In this document: positions 40,819 through 52,024 of the stretch, piece by piece
Position numbering within the stretch: the first letter of the stretch is position 1
Layout: every line of letters begins with the position of its first letter
Assembly (NCBI GenBank): GCA_947644645.1
Contig: CANSAF010000013.1
Span: 1 to 53,585, forward strand
DNA length: 53,585 nt
Direction of reading: 5' to 3'
From: an uncultured Sporosarcina sp.
GTDB lineage: Bacteria > Bacillota > Bacilli > Bacillales_A > Planococcaceae
Translations under genes and position numbers: made by a program
The notes under the pieces: generated by a model
What the model was told of the DNA's origin: nothing
Databases searched by the model: none
The model's input: only the letters and a program-made list of their open reading frames with translations

Positions 40819-41840
40819 TTATTTATTTTTTGAGTGTTGTTGAATAAAATCAATTGTTTCTTGCAAACTTTCTTTCGCTTCATCTAACTGATAGTTAAAT
40901 TGGTATTCATGTGGAATTTCTTTATCCACTTCATCAAAAAATAAAGATTCGACGGGGATATTAAATGATTTTAGTTTTTCCTCAAATGCCATTCCTTGCT
41001 CTTGAAATGAAAAAGCATTCCCATCCGTAATATAAGTTGGCGGAAATTGCTCCGTTATATAATCTTTAACGGAAGCTTGTTTAATTTCATCACTGTCTTG
41101 CCAATCTTTTGTTCCGATAAATGCACGTGCGACTGTGTTCACAAAAAATTTCATAAAACGATCATCGCTTCGCACATTAGACATTTGCTGAATATCTACC
41201 GGACCACTATAAGAGATAAACGCACGTAATGCCTCAACAGGAACGACTTGCTCAATTGCCATTTCATCGGCATATGCTTTATTTGTTTGTAAAGCTACAA
41301 ACTGTGCTGCAATTTGTGCGCCTGCTGAGTCCCCGCCAAAAAGAACTGATGAAAATTCTAGCATAGGAAACTCATCTTGGTGTTGCTCTAAATATGATAA
41401 GCATCTTCTAGTTGCTTTATTTGCCCAGGGTATTGTGATTTTGGTGCTTTTTCATAATTAATCGCAACGACTGCGATTTGATTTTCAGCTGCAATATATG
41501 TCGCAAATTCTTCTACGCCTTCTTTATTTCCCCCGACAAAACCACCACCATGAACCCAAAATAAAATAGGTCGAGCCTCATCTACTTCTTTTGGATGGTA
41601 AATATCCAATATGTTTTCAGCGTAACTCGATTCATAAGTTACATCTTTTATCTTATTCGTCCGCGCAACCGCTTCTTCATAAGACGCTTCATCCATAATA
41701 GTTACGGGCTGATCAAACATTCTTTGAATAATGAACACGCCAGGCTTTACTGATACTTTAAACGTAATGACAATACCCACTGCTAAAATAACAAGTACAC
41801 TTACAAATCCAATCAGTATTTTCCCTATTTTTTTCACCAT
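40819..41840 (-). pseudogene. Membrane-anchored alpha/beta hydrolase (esterase/lipase-like), frameshifted
   Basis: Two pieces of one enzyme in different frames. The N-terminal piece (41840 to 41388) has a membrane anchor (IGKILIGFVSVLVILAVGIV) and the oxyanion motif HGGGFVGG, and ends prematurely with TAG. The C-terminal piece (to 40819) begins in the -1 frame as YLEQHQDEFPMLEFSS and carries the nucleophile motif GGDSAGA and the late histidine IPHEYQF. Joining them needs one extra base near 41390-41400, so a single-base deletion (or sequencing error) is the simplest explanation. The full protein would be about 335-340 residues. ATG 41840 has GAGGGG. It follows the channel-like gene by 24 bases. 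Confidence 0.8.
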
Positions 41841-41864
41841 GTTAAAACCCCTCTGCATTTTATT

Positions 41865-43235
41865 TTAAAGCTTTAAATATTCTTTTGTCAGGACATCTTT
41901 AATCGTTCCGGTACTATACAAAGATTTTTTTGTTTTCGTTGTCGCAATCCTAAATGTTTGATGAATACTTTCATCTGTAAAATGCATGTAGATTGGCATA
42001 TCGGGAAAAATCTCGGATAATTCTACGCCTTCCATTAAATCCATATAATCTTCATCCAAGCAAATAAAAATCTGTGTGAATTTATAATGATGGTTTGCAA
42101 TTGCTGATTCCAATGAATCTTTTTCTATATTGAAAGGAATTTTTTCGATATTCCCGCAAACCTCTCGCTCCATAAATTCATCTAAAATTGTAATTGTAAA
42201 CTGACCGTCTTTTTTATTTTTTTGAAAGCTTTTTTCAGCTTCTGAAATGATTTGTTTTCCAAATGAATCATGTCCAACAACAAGCAGATGAACATCATTT
42301 CCATGTTGAAATACAGCTTGATGTTTTTTCCAAAAGCGCTTTGCTACTTCTTCATAAACATTTATCACCTTTATGGGAGCTGGTATCAAATTAACCGTTT
42401 TTAAAAATGAGATTAACTCGGCTTTATAATGGTGCTCTTCAATATGAATGATTAACTTTTTAAATATCCTTTGCACAGTTAAGTCTTGAAAAAACTGCTC
42501 GAGTTTCAATAATATGTATAAGTTATTTTGATCATTTTCATAAAATATAGAAACGGATTTTGCTTTTGTAATTCCACATACTTTAAAAATATGTTCATCA
42601 TTTAAGGGTGCTTGAATGACAAGTACTTTCATCGTTTCTAACATATTTTGCGTTTCAGGTAAAAATTGTTCATCTACAACAACAACTCGTTCATTACGAC
42701 CACGTAAATCGTGAATGAGATGCTGACTTTTTTCATTATAACCCAAAATAACATGATGATTGCCGATCGATTGTACAAAAAATAAAGCAATTTTCTTTTC
42801 CAAAGTGCGATAAATGGCGATAAAAATCGTTGAAATCGTATAAGATGCCGCGGCCCAACGCGCAATTTCAAGGAGTAATGGATAGCGAACAGGACTCGAC
42901 CCATCTTGTGTAAAAACATCTGCTAAATCTAATAAGTATAAACGAAAAGTAAAATATAATGCATTCGATATAGAATGATCATCAATTGAATAATGATAAA
43001 ACCCGTAAAACCCCGCTATAAAAGCGAGTAAAAATAAAAATAGATGCAATGCATAGCGCAATGTGTAAAATAATACGATTGGAAAGAGCAATAAATAGAT
43101 ACATAATATCATTTGAATGGTATGATCCATCGACATATCTTTTGGTATAAAATAAATAAAAGATAACACCGTAAGACTTATCGCTAAATAATACAACAAA
43201 AGGATCCATTTAATCGTTCCCACTTTAGCGCGCAA
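41865..43235 (-). CDS. Multi-helix membrane protein with two TrkA-N/RCK-like NAD-binding domains
   Basis: About 456 residues. Five hydrophobic segments occupy the first 155 residues, including a re-entrant-looking region (ALYFTFRLYLLDLADVF, then LLLEIARWAAASYTISTIFIAIY). Two Rossmann-like domains begin at HHVILGYNEKSQHLI (about 160) and VHLLVVGHDSFGKQII (about 314). The plan resembles ligand-gated potassium channels, but no TVGYG selectivity filter is present and the glycine motifs are degenerate. Function unknown. The TTG at 43235 follows GGGAAGG by 9 bases; a TTG at 43268 lacks a site. Probably co-transcribed with the hydrolase downstream. Confidence 0.7.
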   Translation of the reverse strand: MRAKVGTIKWILLLYYLAISLTVLSFIYFIPKDMSMDHTIQMILCIYLLLFPIVLFYTLRYALHLFLFLLAFIAGFYGFYHYSIDDHSISNALYFTFRLYLLDLADVFTQDGSSPVRYPLLLEIARWAAASYTISTIFIAIYRTLEKKIALFFVQSIGNHHVILGYNEKSQHLIHDLRGRNERVVVVDEQFLPETQNMLETMKVLVIQAPLNDEHIFKVCGITKAKSVSIFYENDQNNLYILLKLEQFFQDLTVQRIFKKLIIHIEEHHYKAELISFLKTVNLIPAPIKVINVYEEVAKRFWKKHQAVFQHGNDVHLLVVGHDSFGKQIISEAEKSFQKNKKDGQFTITILDEFMEREVCGNIEKIPFNIEKDSLESAIANHHYKFTQIFICLDEDYMDLMEGVELSEIFPDMPIYMHFTDESIHQTFRIATTKTKKSLYSTGTIKDVLTKEYLKL

Positions 43236-43318
43236 TCTCATCATCCTTCCCAGCTTACTTACATCCAATTGTATGATAAATCTGGAAAGTTGAAAAGGAT
43301 TTTAGAGAATATAAAATC

Positions 43319-43377
43319 CCCCCATCAACGATGAGAGGATCTATCAATACTATTTTTATTTATTAGTTAGATGGGGG
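43319..43377 (-). terminator. Terminator of groESL
   Basis: CCCCCATC (43319-43326) / GATGGGGG (43370-43377) with a long AT-rich loop, T-rich exit on the minus strand. Confidence 0.6.
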
Positions 43378-43382
43378 AGGAA

Positions 43383-45020
<1,638 letters not shown>

Positions 45021-45060
45021 CTATTCCCTCCTGAGTTTTACGTATTGCCACTTAATTCTA

Positions 45061-45345
45061 TTAGCCGATAATCGCTAAAACATCACTTTCACGTAGAATT
45101 AAATATTCATTACCTTCATATTTTACATCAGTGCCGGAATACTTTGAGAAGATAATCCGATCGCCTTCTTTAACTTCTAAGTCGATGCGCTGGCCATTCT
45201 CTAGTACACGTCCTGTACCTACAGCGACAACTTTACCTTCCTGTGGTTTCTCTTTAGCAGAATCAGGTAGTACAATTCCGCTTGACGTTTTTTCTTCAGC
45301 TTCAACTAATTCAATTACGATACGGTCACCTAATGGTTTCAACAA
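45061..45345 (-). CDS. groS: Co-chaperonin GroES (Hsp10)
   Basis: 94 residues, identical in length to B. subtilis Gro[21 protein letters not shown], the mobile loop around [19 protein letters not shown], and [19 protein letters not shown]. It caps the GroEL chamber as a heptamer. The start is TTG 45345 with GGAGG 9 bases before it; this gives the expected MLKPLGD N-terminus. First gene of the operon under the CIRCE element. Confidence 0.98.
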   Translation of the reverse strand: MLKPLGDRIVIELVEAEEKTSSGIVLPDSAKEKPQEGKVVAVGTGRVLENGQRIDLEVKEGDRIIFSKYSGTDVKYEGNEYLILRESDVLAIIG

Positions 45346-45379
45346 GTGAAACAACCTCCTCAAAATGATTTAATTCTTT

Positions 45380-45406
45380 TTAGCACTCAATCATCATGAG
45401 TGCTAA
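45380..45406 (-). promoter_or_regulatory. CIRCE element (HrcA operator)
   Basis: Perfect TTAGCACTC-N9-GAGTGCTAA between the promoter and groES. HrcA binding here represses groESL until heat shock. Confidence 0.98.
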
Positions 45407-45416
45407 CACAATTATT

Positions 45417-45445
45417 ATCATAATCAATATCACAGAATTTTGCAA
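45417..45445 (-). promoter_or_regulatory. SigmaA promoter of groESL
   Basis: Minus strand TTGCAA (45440-45445), 17-base spacer, TATGAT (45417-45422), placed so that CIRCE lies at the transcription start. Confidence 0.85.
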
Positions 45446-45564
45446 GCAATGTACTTCATTTCTCTTTTTTGCTTATCTGCTATAAAAACGATAAAATAAC
45501 GGAAGTTGTATCGAAATTGATTTAAGTTGATTACTCATTTCTTATCATGAAAGGATGTCACCCT

Positions 45565-46353
45565 TTGAAAAATTGGAAACTTTATCTTTATCTTATTTTA
45601 ACTTATATCGTCATGCATATAAGTAGCATCTTTGTTTCAGACGCCTTCTTCGGATATTTTGGCAAAGATATTCCACTTTCTATTATCGAAACACCGTTTG
45701 AAGAGTTAACGAATGAAACAGATCGAACGCTTATTAAAGAAGCAAGATATCATAGTGCCGCTTGGGCTTTATTTATTACAAATTTAATCGCGGCGATTAT
45801 TTTTTATTTATTAATCTTCCGGAAAAAGAATTTCTTTAAAGTATTTGAAGGGAAACCTGCATCACTTAAACATACGATTATTTGGGGAGTGCTAGCCTTT
45901 TTTATGGCTTTAATCGGACAAATGCTAGCAGGAATCATTGAAATGACATTGTTCGGCATTGAAGCGGGATCAGATAATACCGCAATGCTTTCCGATATCG
46001 CAAAAACAGCGCCCATTATTATCATTTCGATGGTCATTTTCGCGCCATTACTAGAAGAAATGATTTTCAGACGCGTGCTTTTCGGTGGACTATATACGAA
46101 AACGAATTTTTGGATTGCGGCAATCATTAGTGCACTCGTTTTCGCTGTTGTGCATAATGAACTTGAGCATACACTCGTTTATATGGCACCAGCACTTGCC
46201 TTCTCCTTCGTTTACTATAAAACGAAAAGATTACTCGCACCAATTATCGGCCATTTATTAATGAATGGTTTTGTCGTCATTATCCAATTAAACTACGACA
46301 AAATTATAGAACTTCAAAAGCTTCAACAAACCTTTATTATATTTTTCAAGTAA
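45565..46353 (+). CDS. ydiL: CPBP family intramembrane glutamic protease (YdiL-like)
   Basis: 262 residues with about seven predicted helices and all three CPBP motifs: EExxxR (LLEEMIFRRVLFG), FxxxH (FAVVHNE) and HxxxN (GHLLMNG). These membrane proteases (Rce1/CAAX family) cleave within or near the bilayer; bacterial members often serve in bacteriocin immunity or peptide processing, not shown here. The TTG at 45565 with AAAGGA 8 bases upstream gives the N-terminus MKNWKLYLYL; an ATG at 45547 is less likely. Its place between groES and tat genes equals that of B. subtilis ydiL. Confidence 0.9.
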   Translation: MKNWKLYLYLILTYIVMHISSIFVSDAFFGYFGKDIPLSIIETPFEELTNETDRTLIKEARYHSAAWALFITNLIAAIIFYLLIFRKKNFFKVFEGKPASLKHTIIWGVLAFFMALIGQMLAGIIEMTLFGIEAGSDNTAMLSDIAKTAPIIIISMVIFAPLLEEMIFRRVLFGGLYTKTNFWIAAIISALVFAVVHNELEHTLVYMAPALAFSFVYYKTKRLLAPIIGHLLMNGFVVIIQLNYDKIIELQKLQQTFIIFFK

Positions 46354-46392
46354 AAAAGAGGCTGTCCCAAAGTCGTTTGGGACGCCTCTTTA
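46354..46392. terminator. Bidirectional terminator between ydiL and tatC
   Basis: AAAGAGGC-T-GTCCCAAA / TTTGGGAC-GCCTCTTT with a 4-base loop, T-rich both ways; overlaps the tatC stop codon. Confidence 0.88.
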
Positions 46393-47145
46393 TTCGTTTA
46401 GCTCATCAATTTGTCTTTGTTGTTCCGCCTTTAAATATTTTCGATAACCAAATCGAGAAATGATAATGCTCACTTCATATAAAAGAAAGAGCGGAACCGT
46501 TACAAACAAATGTGAAAATAAGTCTGGTGGTGTAATAAATGCTGCAATAACAAATAATGCAAAATAAGCATACTTACGAATTTGTACTAATTTCGTTGGA
46601 TTTAAAATCCCAAGCCTCGTTAAAAACAATAAAACGATGGGCAGTTGAAAAACAATTGCAAATGGAATCGTCAACTGAAATAAGAAATTAAAGTATTCAT
46701 TAATCCCAATCGTTTGAACGATGCCCAAATCCATCGATAAATTCATCATAAATCGCATAACATAAGGCAGTAATACCATATATGCAAATGCAATTCCGCC
46801 GATTGAAAGTAAAAAAGCAAATGGGATATAACTCAAAGTCACTTGTCTCTCTCGTTCATGCAAACCTGGCGTGATAAACGCCCATAATTGATACATCAAC
46901 AATGGCGAGATGAGAATGATTGCAATAAAAATAATCACCTTTAAATAAATCATTACTGGATCGATTACATTAAAGGCGTTCAATGTAATATTTTCGGCTT
47001 CTCCATCTACTTGGAGAAAATTAATCAATGGCTTCGCAAGGAAAAAACTTCCTACAATCGCCGCTATAAAAAAGCCTGCGATTACCATTAACCTGCTTCT
47101 TAGCTCATCTATATGTTCAATAATCGTTAAATTTTTCTCAGTCAT
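46390..47145 (-). CDS. tatC: Twin-arginine translocase subunit TatC
   Basis: 251 residues with six predicted helices. The N-terminal HIDELRSRL segment and FAFLLSIGGIAFAYMVLLPYVM match the TatC family; ITPPDLFSHLFVTVPLFLLYE lies near the end. It recognises twin-arginine signal peptides and, with TatA, exports folded proteins. It follows tatA by 17 bases on the same strand, the minimal TatA-TatC type of Bacillales (B. subtilis TatAyCy). Confidence 0.97.
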   Translation of the reverse strand: MTEKNLTIIEHIDELRSRLMVIAGFFIAAIVGSFFLAKPLINFLQVDGEAENITLNAFNVIDPVMIYLKVIIFIAIILISPLLMYQLWAFITPGLHERERQVTLSYIPFAFLLSIGGIAFAYMVLLPYVMRFMMNLSMDLGIVQTIGINEYFNFLFQLTIPFAIVFQLPIVLLFLTRLGILNPTKLVQIRKYAYFALFVIAAFITPPDLFSHLFVTVPLFLLYEVSIIISRFGYRKYLKAEQQRQIDELNE

Positions 47146-47162
47146 CGGACAAACATCCTAAC

Positions 47163-47351
47163 TTACTTCGCTTCGTCTTTCTTTTCCTCTACTTTTTTTG
47201 TAGAATCGTCATCATCGGCAAGTCCTTTTGTTGCGTTTTTAAATTCACGCAATGAAGAACCGAAAGCTTTTCCGATTTCCGGTAATTTCTTTGGACCGAA
47301 AACAAGTAACGCAATAATTGCGATAATGATTAAACTCATTGGACCCGGCAT
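47163..47351 (-). CDS. tatA: Twin-arginine translocase subunit TatA
   Basis: 62 residues: one short helix (SLIIIAIIALLVFGPKKLPEIG), the FGPKKLPE hinge, the amphipathic helix (KAFGSSLREFKNATKGL) and an acidic/lysine tail. It oligomerises to form the Tat pore region. GGGAGGTG site upstream of the ATG. Cotranscribed with tatC; rex lies upstream on the same strand (69-base gap). Confidence 0.97.
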   Translation of the reverse strand: MPGPMSLIIIAIIALLVFGPKKLPEIGKAFGSSLREFKNATKGLADDDDSTKKVEEKKDEAK

Positions 47352-47420
47352 ATTCGGACACCTCCCTATTCATACACTCTATCTTACACGAATTTTGCCA
47401 ATTTAGCTATCTACAAGCCA

Positions 47421-48071
47421 TCACATATGTGACGCTTTTTCATCGTTTTTTGTGAAATAAATTAACGTTTGTAATTCTACTGACAAATCTATCGTATGGA
47501 CACGAACAGAATCTGGTGCTGCTAAACGGACTGGTGTGAAATTTAAAATTCCTTTCACGCCAACTTGAGCCAAATCATTTGTCACTTCTTGTGCTACTTT
47601 TGAAGGGACTGTTAAAATGACTAAATCAATCCCGTATTCTGCGATTTTTTCTTTTAATACATCTGGATGATAAACTGGAATGCCACTAATCATCTTGCCC
47701 TCTGCCGTTCCCTTTGGATCAAAAGCGAGAACAATTCTCGTATTATGGTTTTTATGAAAATTATACTTTAAAAAAGCACTTCCAAGATTTCCAACACCGA
47801 CTAAAGCAACATCTGTTTCTTCCCCTTCATCAAGCGCTTTTCGAAAGAATTCTACTAAGTACCGGACATCATAGCCATAACCTTTCCGTCCCAACGCACC
47901 AAAATGCGAGAAATCTCTTCTAATCGTTGCAGCATCAATCTTCATCGCTTCACTTAATTCACTAGAAGAAATTCTTTCCTTGTTAGCGTTTGCAAAGTTT
48001 TGTAAAAATCTATAATAAAGTGGTAATCTTTTTGAAGTTGCTTGTGGTATTTTGGGTGTTTCTTCAATCAT
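47421..48071 (-). CDS. rex: Redox-sensing transcriptional repressor Rex
   Basis: 216 residues. The N-terminal winged helix (about 1-80: [25 protein letters not shown], then RKGYGYDV) is followed by a Rossmann NADH-binding domain with [14 protein letters not shown] and [13 protein letters not shown], and a C-terminal swapped helix. It represses fermentation and respiration genes when NADH/NAD+ is low. The open frame extends to 48149, but ATG 48071 with AGGAGG is the expected start. It sits between tatA and ydiF as in B. subtilis. I see no exact Rex operator in this window. Confidence 0.97.
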   Translation of the reverse strand: MIEETPKIPQATSKRLPLYYRFLQNFANANKERISSSELSEAMKIDAATIRRDFSHFGALGRKGYGYDVRYLVEFFRKALDEGEETDVALVGVGNLGSAFLKYNFHKNHNTRIVLAFDPKGTAEGKMISGIPVYHPDVLKEKIAEYGIDLVILTVPSKVAQEVTNDLAQVGVKGILNFTPVRLAAPDSVRVHTIDLSVELQTLIYFTKNDEKASHM

Positions 48072-48200
48072 TTTTTTCCTCCTAGACGTACTATTCACCA
48101 AGTCTATCCTACAGTATAGAAGAATCCTTGTAAAGTTCACGTCAATCATTGCACCAAGTCCCGCATTCGATTAAACTTGAAATGAATAGAGGTGTAGTAA

Positions 48201-50135
48201 ATGATTACTTTACAAGTAAATGGCTTAACAAAATCCTTTTCAGGTATAAATATAATCGAAAATATTCAATTAGAAGTAAAATCTCGGGATCGCATTGCAC
48301 TGGTCGGACGAAATGGTGCTGGTAAATCTACATTGCTTAAAATCATTGCTGGCGAAATGAGTGCAGACAAAGGCGATATTATCATTCCAAAAGAAACACG
48401 AATTGGATATCTTGCACAACATACTGGCATCGATTCTTCCTTAACAATTTGGGAAGAAATGATGACTGTTTTTGAACCACTAAAAAAACTCGAAACACGG
48501 ATTCGATTACTTGAACAATCAATGGCAGACCCGGACATTTATAGCAATCAAGATGAATTTACTCGAGTCACCAATGAATACGATGCCCTTCAAACAGAGT
48601 TTAAAAATGCAAAGGGTTATCAATACGAATCGGATACCCGCTCCGTTTTACATGGGATGCGCTTTTTCCAAGAAGACTTTGAAAGATATGTAAACACTTT
48701 ATCTGGTGGACAGAAAACACGGTTAGCCCTTGCAAAAATGCTTTTAAGTAAACCTGATTTACTAATTTTGGACGAGCCTACAAACCATCTGGACATTGAA
48801 ACATTAAGTTGGCTTGAAAAATATCTGGTCGGTTATGAAGGTGCTTTATTAGTCGTTTCACATGACCGTTATTTTCTCGATGAAATCGTAACAATTGTTT
48901 ATGAAATTTCCCGCATGAAAATGACAAAATATCATGGTAACTACAGTGCTTATCTAGATGAAAAAGCAAAGAATTACGATCGTGATTTAAAATCATATGA
49001 AAAAGAAATGAGCGAAAAAGCAAAACTCGAAGACTTTATCCAACGGAATATCGCACGCGCTTCTACATCTAAAATGGCGCAAAGCAGAAGGAAATTGCTC
49101 GAAAGAACGGAATGGATGACCGCACCAGATGGCGATGAAAAATCCGCCAGTTTTACTTTTCCAATCGGGCGTCAAAGTGGGAATGATGTATTAGCAATTG
49201 AAGACCTTGCCATTGGTTATGAAGATATTTCCATTTCAAAACACTTAAACATGCATGCTTATCGCGGAGAACGCATCGCAATTATTGGTCCTAACGGCGT
49301 TGGAAAATCTACATTGCTGAAAACAATCGTACAAAAACAAAAAGCGCTTGCTGGAGAAATTCGTTACGGCACAAATGTCCAATTCGGCTACTACGATCAA
49401 GAACAAGCCGTGCTAACAGGTACGAATACTGTTTTAGAAGAGTTATGGCGTGAATGGCCTACGATGAACGAAAAAGATATTCGAGGCGTGCTAGGACGAT
49501 TCCTATTTTCGGGTGATGATGTCAGCAAACAAGTCTCTACATTATCCGGTGGAGAAAAAGCGCGACTAGCACTTGCGAAACTTATGTTAGAACAGTCGAA
49601 TACATTGATTTTAGATGAACCGACAAACCATTTGGATTTAGATAGTAAAGAAATTCTAGAAAACGCATTAGACGATTTTCCAGGTACAATCCTTTTCGTT
49701 TCACATGACCGCTATTTTATTAATCGGATCGCAACGAAAGTAATCGATATTAGTGAAACAGGTGCTGTCGAATACTTAGGGGATTATGATTACTTTGTTG
49801 AGAAAAAGCAAGAACTCGCGGAAATTCAAGCTGAAAAGGAACTTACAGAAAAGAAAACAATCCCTCAAAATGAAAATACAAAAGAGGCTTTAAAGAGAGA
49901 AGAAAAAAGACAACATCGAAGAATCACACGTGCGATTGATGAAGCTGAACAAACAATCGCAACACTCGATGAGAAAATTTTCGCATTCGAACATGAACTC
50001 TCAAATCCCAACTATGCAGATGACCATGTGAAATTGATGGAACTCCAAGCAGAAATTGATGCATTACAAGAAGAACATGATACAATCGCAGAAAAATGGC
50101 TTGAACTACAAGAGCAGTTGGAAGAACTTTCATAA
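48201..50135 (+). CDS. ydiF: ABC-F family ATPase (YdiF)
   Basis: 644 residues with two ABC domains: Walker A GRNGAGKSTLLK and GPNGVGKSTLLK, signatures LSGGQKTRLA and LSGGEKARLA, Walker B LLILDEPTNHLD and LILDEPTNHLD. A charged linker (about 240-325, YDRDLKSYEKEMSEKAKLED) and a C-terminal coiled coil (about 545-640) complete the ABC-F plan. There is no membrane domain. ABC-F proteins act on the ribosomal E site to rescue or tune translation. Divergent from rex, with AGAGGTG before the ATG. Confidence 0.95.
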   Translation: MITLQVNGLTKSFSGINIIENIQLEVKSRDRIALVGRNGAGKSTLLKIIAGEMSADKGDIIIPKETRIGYLAQHTGIDSSLTIWEEMMTVFEPLKKLETRIRLLEQSMADPDIYSNQDEFTRVTNEYDALQTEFKNAKGYQYESDTRSVLHGMRFFQEDFERYVNTLSGGQKTRLALAKMLLSKPDLLILDEPTNHLDIETLSWLEKYLVGYEGALLVVSHDRYFLDEIVTIVYEISRMKMTKYHGNYSAYLDEKAKNYDRDLKSYEKEMSEKAKLEDFIQRNIARASTSKMAQSRRKLLERTEWMTAPDGDEKSASFTFPIGRQSGNDVLAIEDLAIGYEDISISKHLNMHAYRGERIAIIGPNGVGKSTLLKTIVQKQKALAGEIRYGTNVQFGYYDQEQAVLTGTNTVLEELWREWPTMNEKDIRGVLGRFLFSGDDVSKQVSTLSGGEKARLALAKLMLEQSNTLILDEPTNHLDLDSKEILENALDDFPGTILFVSHDRYFINRIATKVIDISETGAVEYLGDYDYFVEKKQELAEIQAEKELTEKKTIPQNENTKEALKREEKRQHRRITRAIDEAEQTIATLDEKIFAFEHELSNPNYADDHVKLMELQAEIDALQEEHDTIAEKWLELQEQLEELS

Positions 50136-50157
50136 GTAATTGCTTTTGTTTTAAGTT

Positions 50158-50208
50158 AAAAAAGATTGTCCGAAAACTTAAATGTCGACTTTCGGACAAT
50201 CTTTTTTT
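50158..50208 (+). terminator. Terminator of ydiF
   Basis: AAAGATTGTCCGAAA (50161-50175) / TTTCGGACAATCTTT (50190-50204), then T4 more. Confidence 0.92.
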
Positions 50209-50309
50209 GAAGATATCTATATCATTTTCTTCGACCAATCCAATGATTTCACCTTAAATTGTAACCTATTGTCGAATTAACACTTTTCCGTCTTTTTATT
50301 TCCACAATC

Positions 50310-50468
50310 TTACCCACATATAAAATGCTGATATTATCTACAATCAACAGACTTATTAACATTATACACAAGTTAACATCATGTTATCCACAAAGTTATA
50401 CAAGTTGACCTGTTAACGAAACAATATTCGAAATACTTACTCACATCTTATCCACAATCTGTGCATAA
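50310..50468. promoter_or_regulatory. DnaA-box cluster in the ydiF-tsaD intergenic region
   Basis: Four exact matches to TTATNCACA: TTATACACA (50362-50370), TTATCCACA (50384-50392), TTATCCACA (50448-50456) and, on the minus strand, TTATGCACA (50460-50468). Near matches are TTACCCACA (50310-50318) and TTACTCACA (50437-50445). The 417-base gap between ydiF and tsaD has no gene; both genes converge on it, so these are not promoter elements of either. Confidence 0.85.
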
Positions 50469-50499
50469 GTACGAATGTTCCTCTTGACAAATAAGTTGT

Positions 50500-50552
50500 A
50501 AGAAAAATTAAAAGCGCGAAAGTTGTCTATTTCATACAACTCTCGCGCTTTC
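50500..50552 (-). terminator. Terminator of the tsaE-tsaB-rimI-tsaD operon
   Basis: AAGCGCGA-AGTTGT (50512-50526) / ACAACT-TCGCGCTT (50536-50550), then TTTAATTTTT on the minus strand. Confidence 0.88.
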
Positions 50553-51575
50553 TTATTTATTCCACGAAGTAAGTTCCATTCCAGGTCTCCCATTCATCGC
50601 TAATGTACTTCGAACCCCATGATTATACATCGACGTACCTGCTGCGGCAATCATTGCTGCATTATCTGTACAAAGAGAAATAGGTGGGACATAAAATGGA
50701 ATATTTAAAGCTGAAAAAGTTTCAGTTAGTGAAGCACGTAGTTGTTTATTCGCAGCTACGCCTCCCGCTGCAATCACTTGTTTAACTTTAAATTGTTCCG
50801 CTGCTCTTTTTGTTTTTACCGTTAACACATCCACAACACTCTCTTGGAAGCCTGCCGCAACATGTGCTGGATTGACACTTTCACCTTTTTGATCAAGATT
50901 ATGCTTATAATTAATCACTGCTGATTTTAATCCGCTAAAGCTAAAATCATATGAATCCGCTTCTAACCAAGCGCGAGGAAATTCGATTGCCGTCTCACTT
51001 TCACTCGCCAAGCGGTCTATTTCAGGTCCTCCCGGATAAGGTAGATTCAATACACGTGCAACCTTATCATAAGCTTCCCCTGCTGCATCGTCACGTGTTT
51101 CTCCAATTACTTCAAATGAACCATGCTCTTTCATAAGTACCAATTCAGTATGGCCGCCCGAAACGATTAATGCTAACAGAGGAAATTCCATTTCCTGTAC
51201 AAGTTGATTGGCATACACATGTCCTGCAATATGATGTACACCGATCAGTGGCAATTGATGTGCAAATGCAAATGCCTTCGCTGCATTAATCCCGACTAAA
51301 AGTGCGCCTACAAGACCTGGACCTTCTGTAACAGCTACTGCATCTAAATCTCCCGGCAGCAAATTAGCTTGTTCTAGTGCTTCATCAATAACAATTGTAA
51401 TCTGTTCCACATGATGCCTTGAAGCAATTTCAGGAACAACGCCACCAAATCTTTTTTGACTTTCAATTTGAGATGCGACTACATTTGAGACAATCTCAGT
51501 GCCGTTTTTAATAACCGAAGCCGCTGTTTCATCACAACTCGTTTCAATTCCTAATATATATTGATCTTTATTCAT
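50553..51575 (-). CDS. tsaD: tRNA N6-adenosine threonylcarbamoyltransferase TsaD
   Basis: 340 residues of the Kae1/Qri7/TsaD family: [15 protein letters not shown] at the N-terminus, metal ligands HHIAGHVYA (HxxxH), [10 protein letters not shown], and NAAMIAAAG near the end. It transfers threonylcarbamoyl to A37 of ANN-decoding tRNAs, working with TsaB and TsaE. ATG 51575 overlaps the rimI stop (ATGA), which supports this start over 51590. Last gene of the four-gene operon. Confidence 0.98.
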   Translation of the reverse strand: MNKDQYILGIETSCDETAASVIKNGTEIVSNVVASQIESQKRFGGVVPEIASRHHVEQITIVIDEALEQANLLPGDLDAVAVTEGPGLVGALLVGINAAKAFAFAHQLPLIGVHHIAGHVYANQLVQEMEFPLLALIVSGGHTELVLMKEHGSFEVIGETRDDAAGEAYDKVARVLNLPYPGGPEIDRLASESETAIEFPRAWLEADSYDFSFSGLKSAVINYKHNLDQKGESVNPAHVAAGFQESVVDVLTVKTKRAAEQFKVKQVIAAGGVAANKQLRASLTETFSALNIPFYVPPISLCTDNAAMIAAAGTSMYNHGVRSTLAMNGRPGMELTSWNK

Positions 51576-52024
51576 GACAATTCCACCCACATTACGAGCG
51601 CATCTTCACGATCGTCCGTATAATAATTTTTCCTAATTCCACCGTCTTGAAACCCTAACTTACGATACATATTTTGCGCCACTTCATTACTGACACGGAC
51701 TTCTAATGTCATTAATTTTACTTCAAGCTCTTCGCATAGCTCAATTGCCTTCCGTAAAATTTGTTCACCAATACCAAAACCTCTATGCTTTTTTAAAACA
51801 GCAATATTGGTAATATGACATTCATCTAATACAATCCACATCCCACAATGCCCTATAACTTGCTCATCAATCGTTGCAACTATATAATGCGCATAATTAT
51901 TTCCAGTCATTTCATGTTCAAAAATTTCTTCCGTCCAAGGCGTTGCAAAAGATTCTGTTTCAATTTGCACGACTGAAGGGATATCATCTCTCGTCATCAA
52001 ACGATAATTTACAACTTGTTCCAT
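51572..52024 (-). CDS. rimI: Ribosomal protein alanine N-acetyltransferase RimI
   Basis: 150-residue GNAT protein with [18 protein letters not shown], the acetyl-CoA loop [13 protein letters not shown], and [20 protein letters not shown]. RimI acetylates the N-terminus of ribosomal protein S18 and is commonly placed in t6A operons. ATG 52024 shares bases with the tsaB stop (TAATG), fixing the start; the open frame's earlier start at 52051 would overlap tsaB more. It also overlaps the tsaD start. Confidence 0.95.
   Translation of the reverse strand: MEQVVNYRLMTRDDIPSVVQIETESFATPWTEEIFEHEMTGNNYAHYIVATIDEQVIGHCGMWIVLDECHITNIAVLKKHRGFGIGEQILRKAIELCEELEVKLMTLEVRVSNEVAQNMYRKLGFQDGGIRKNYYTDDREDALVMWVELS

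Noticed and set aside
41385-41405. Programmed -1 frameshift in the hydrolase
   Set aside because: No X XXY YYZ slippery heptamer and no clear downstream stimulator; a simple base deletion explains it.
47440-47470. TTTTTGTGAAATAAATTAAC as a Rex operator
   Set aside because: Only one half-site matches and it lies within the coding end of rex; no second TTCACAA half is present.
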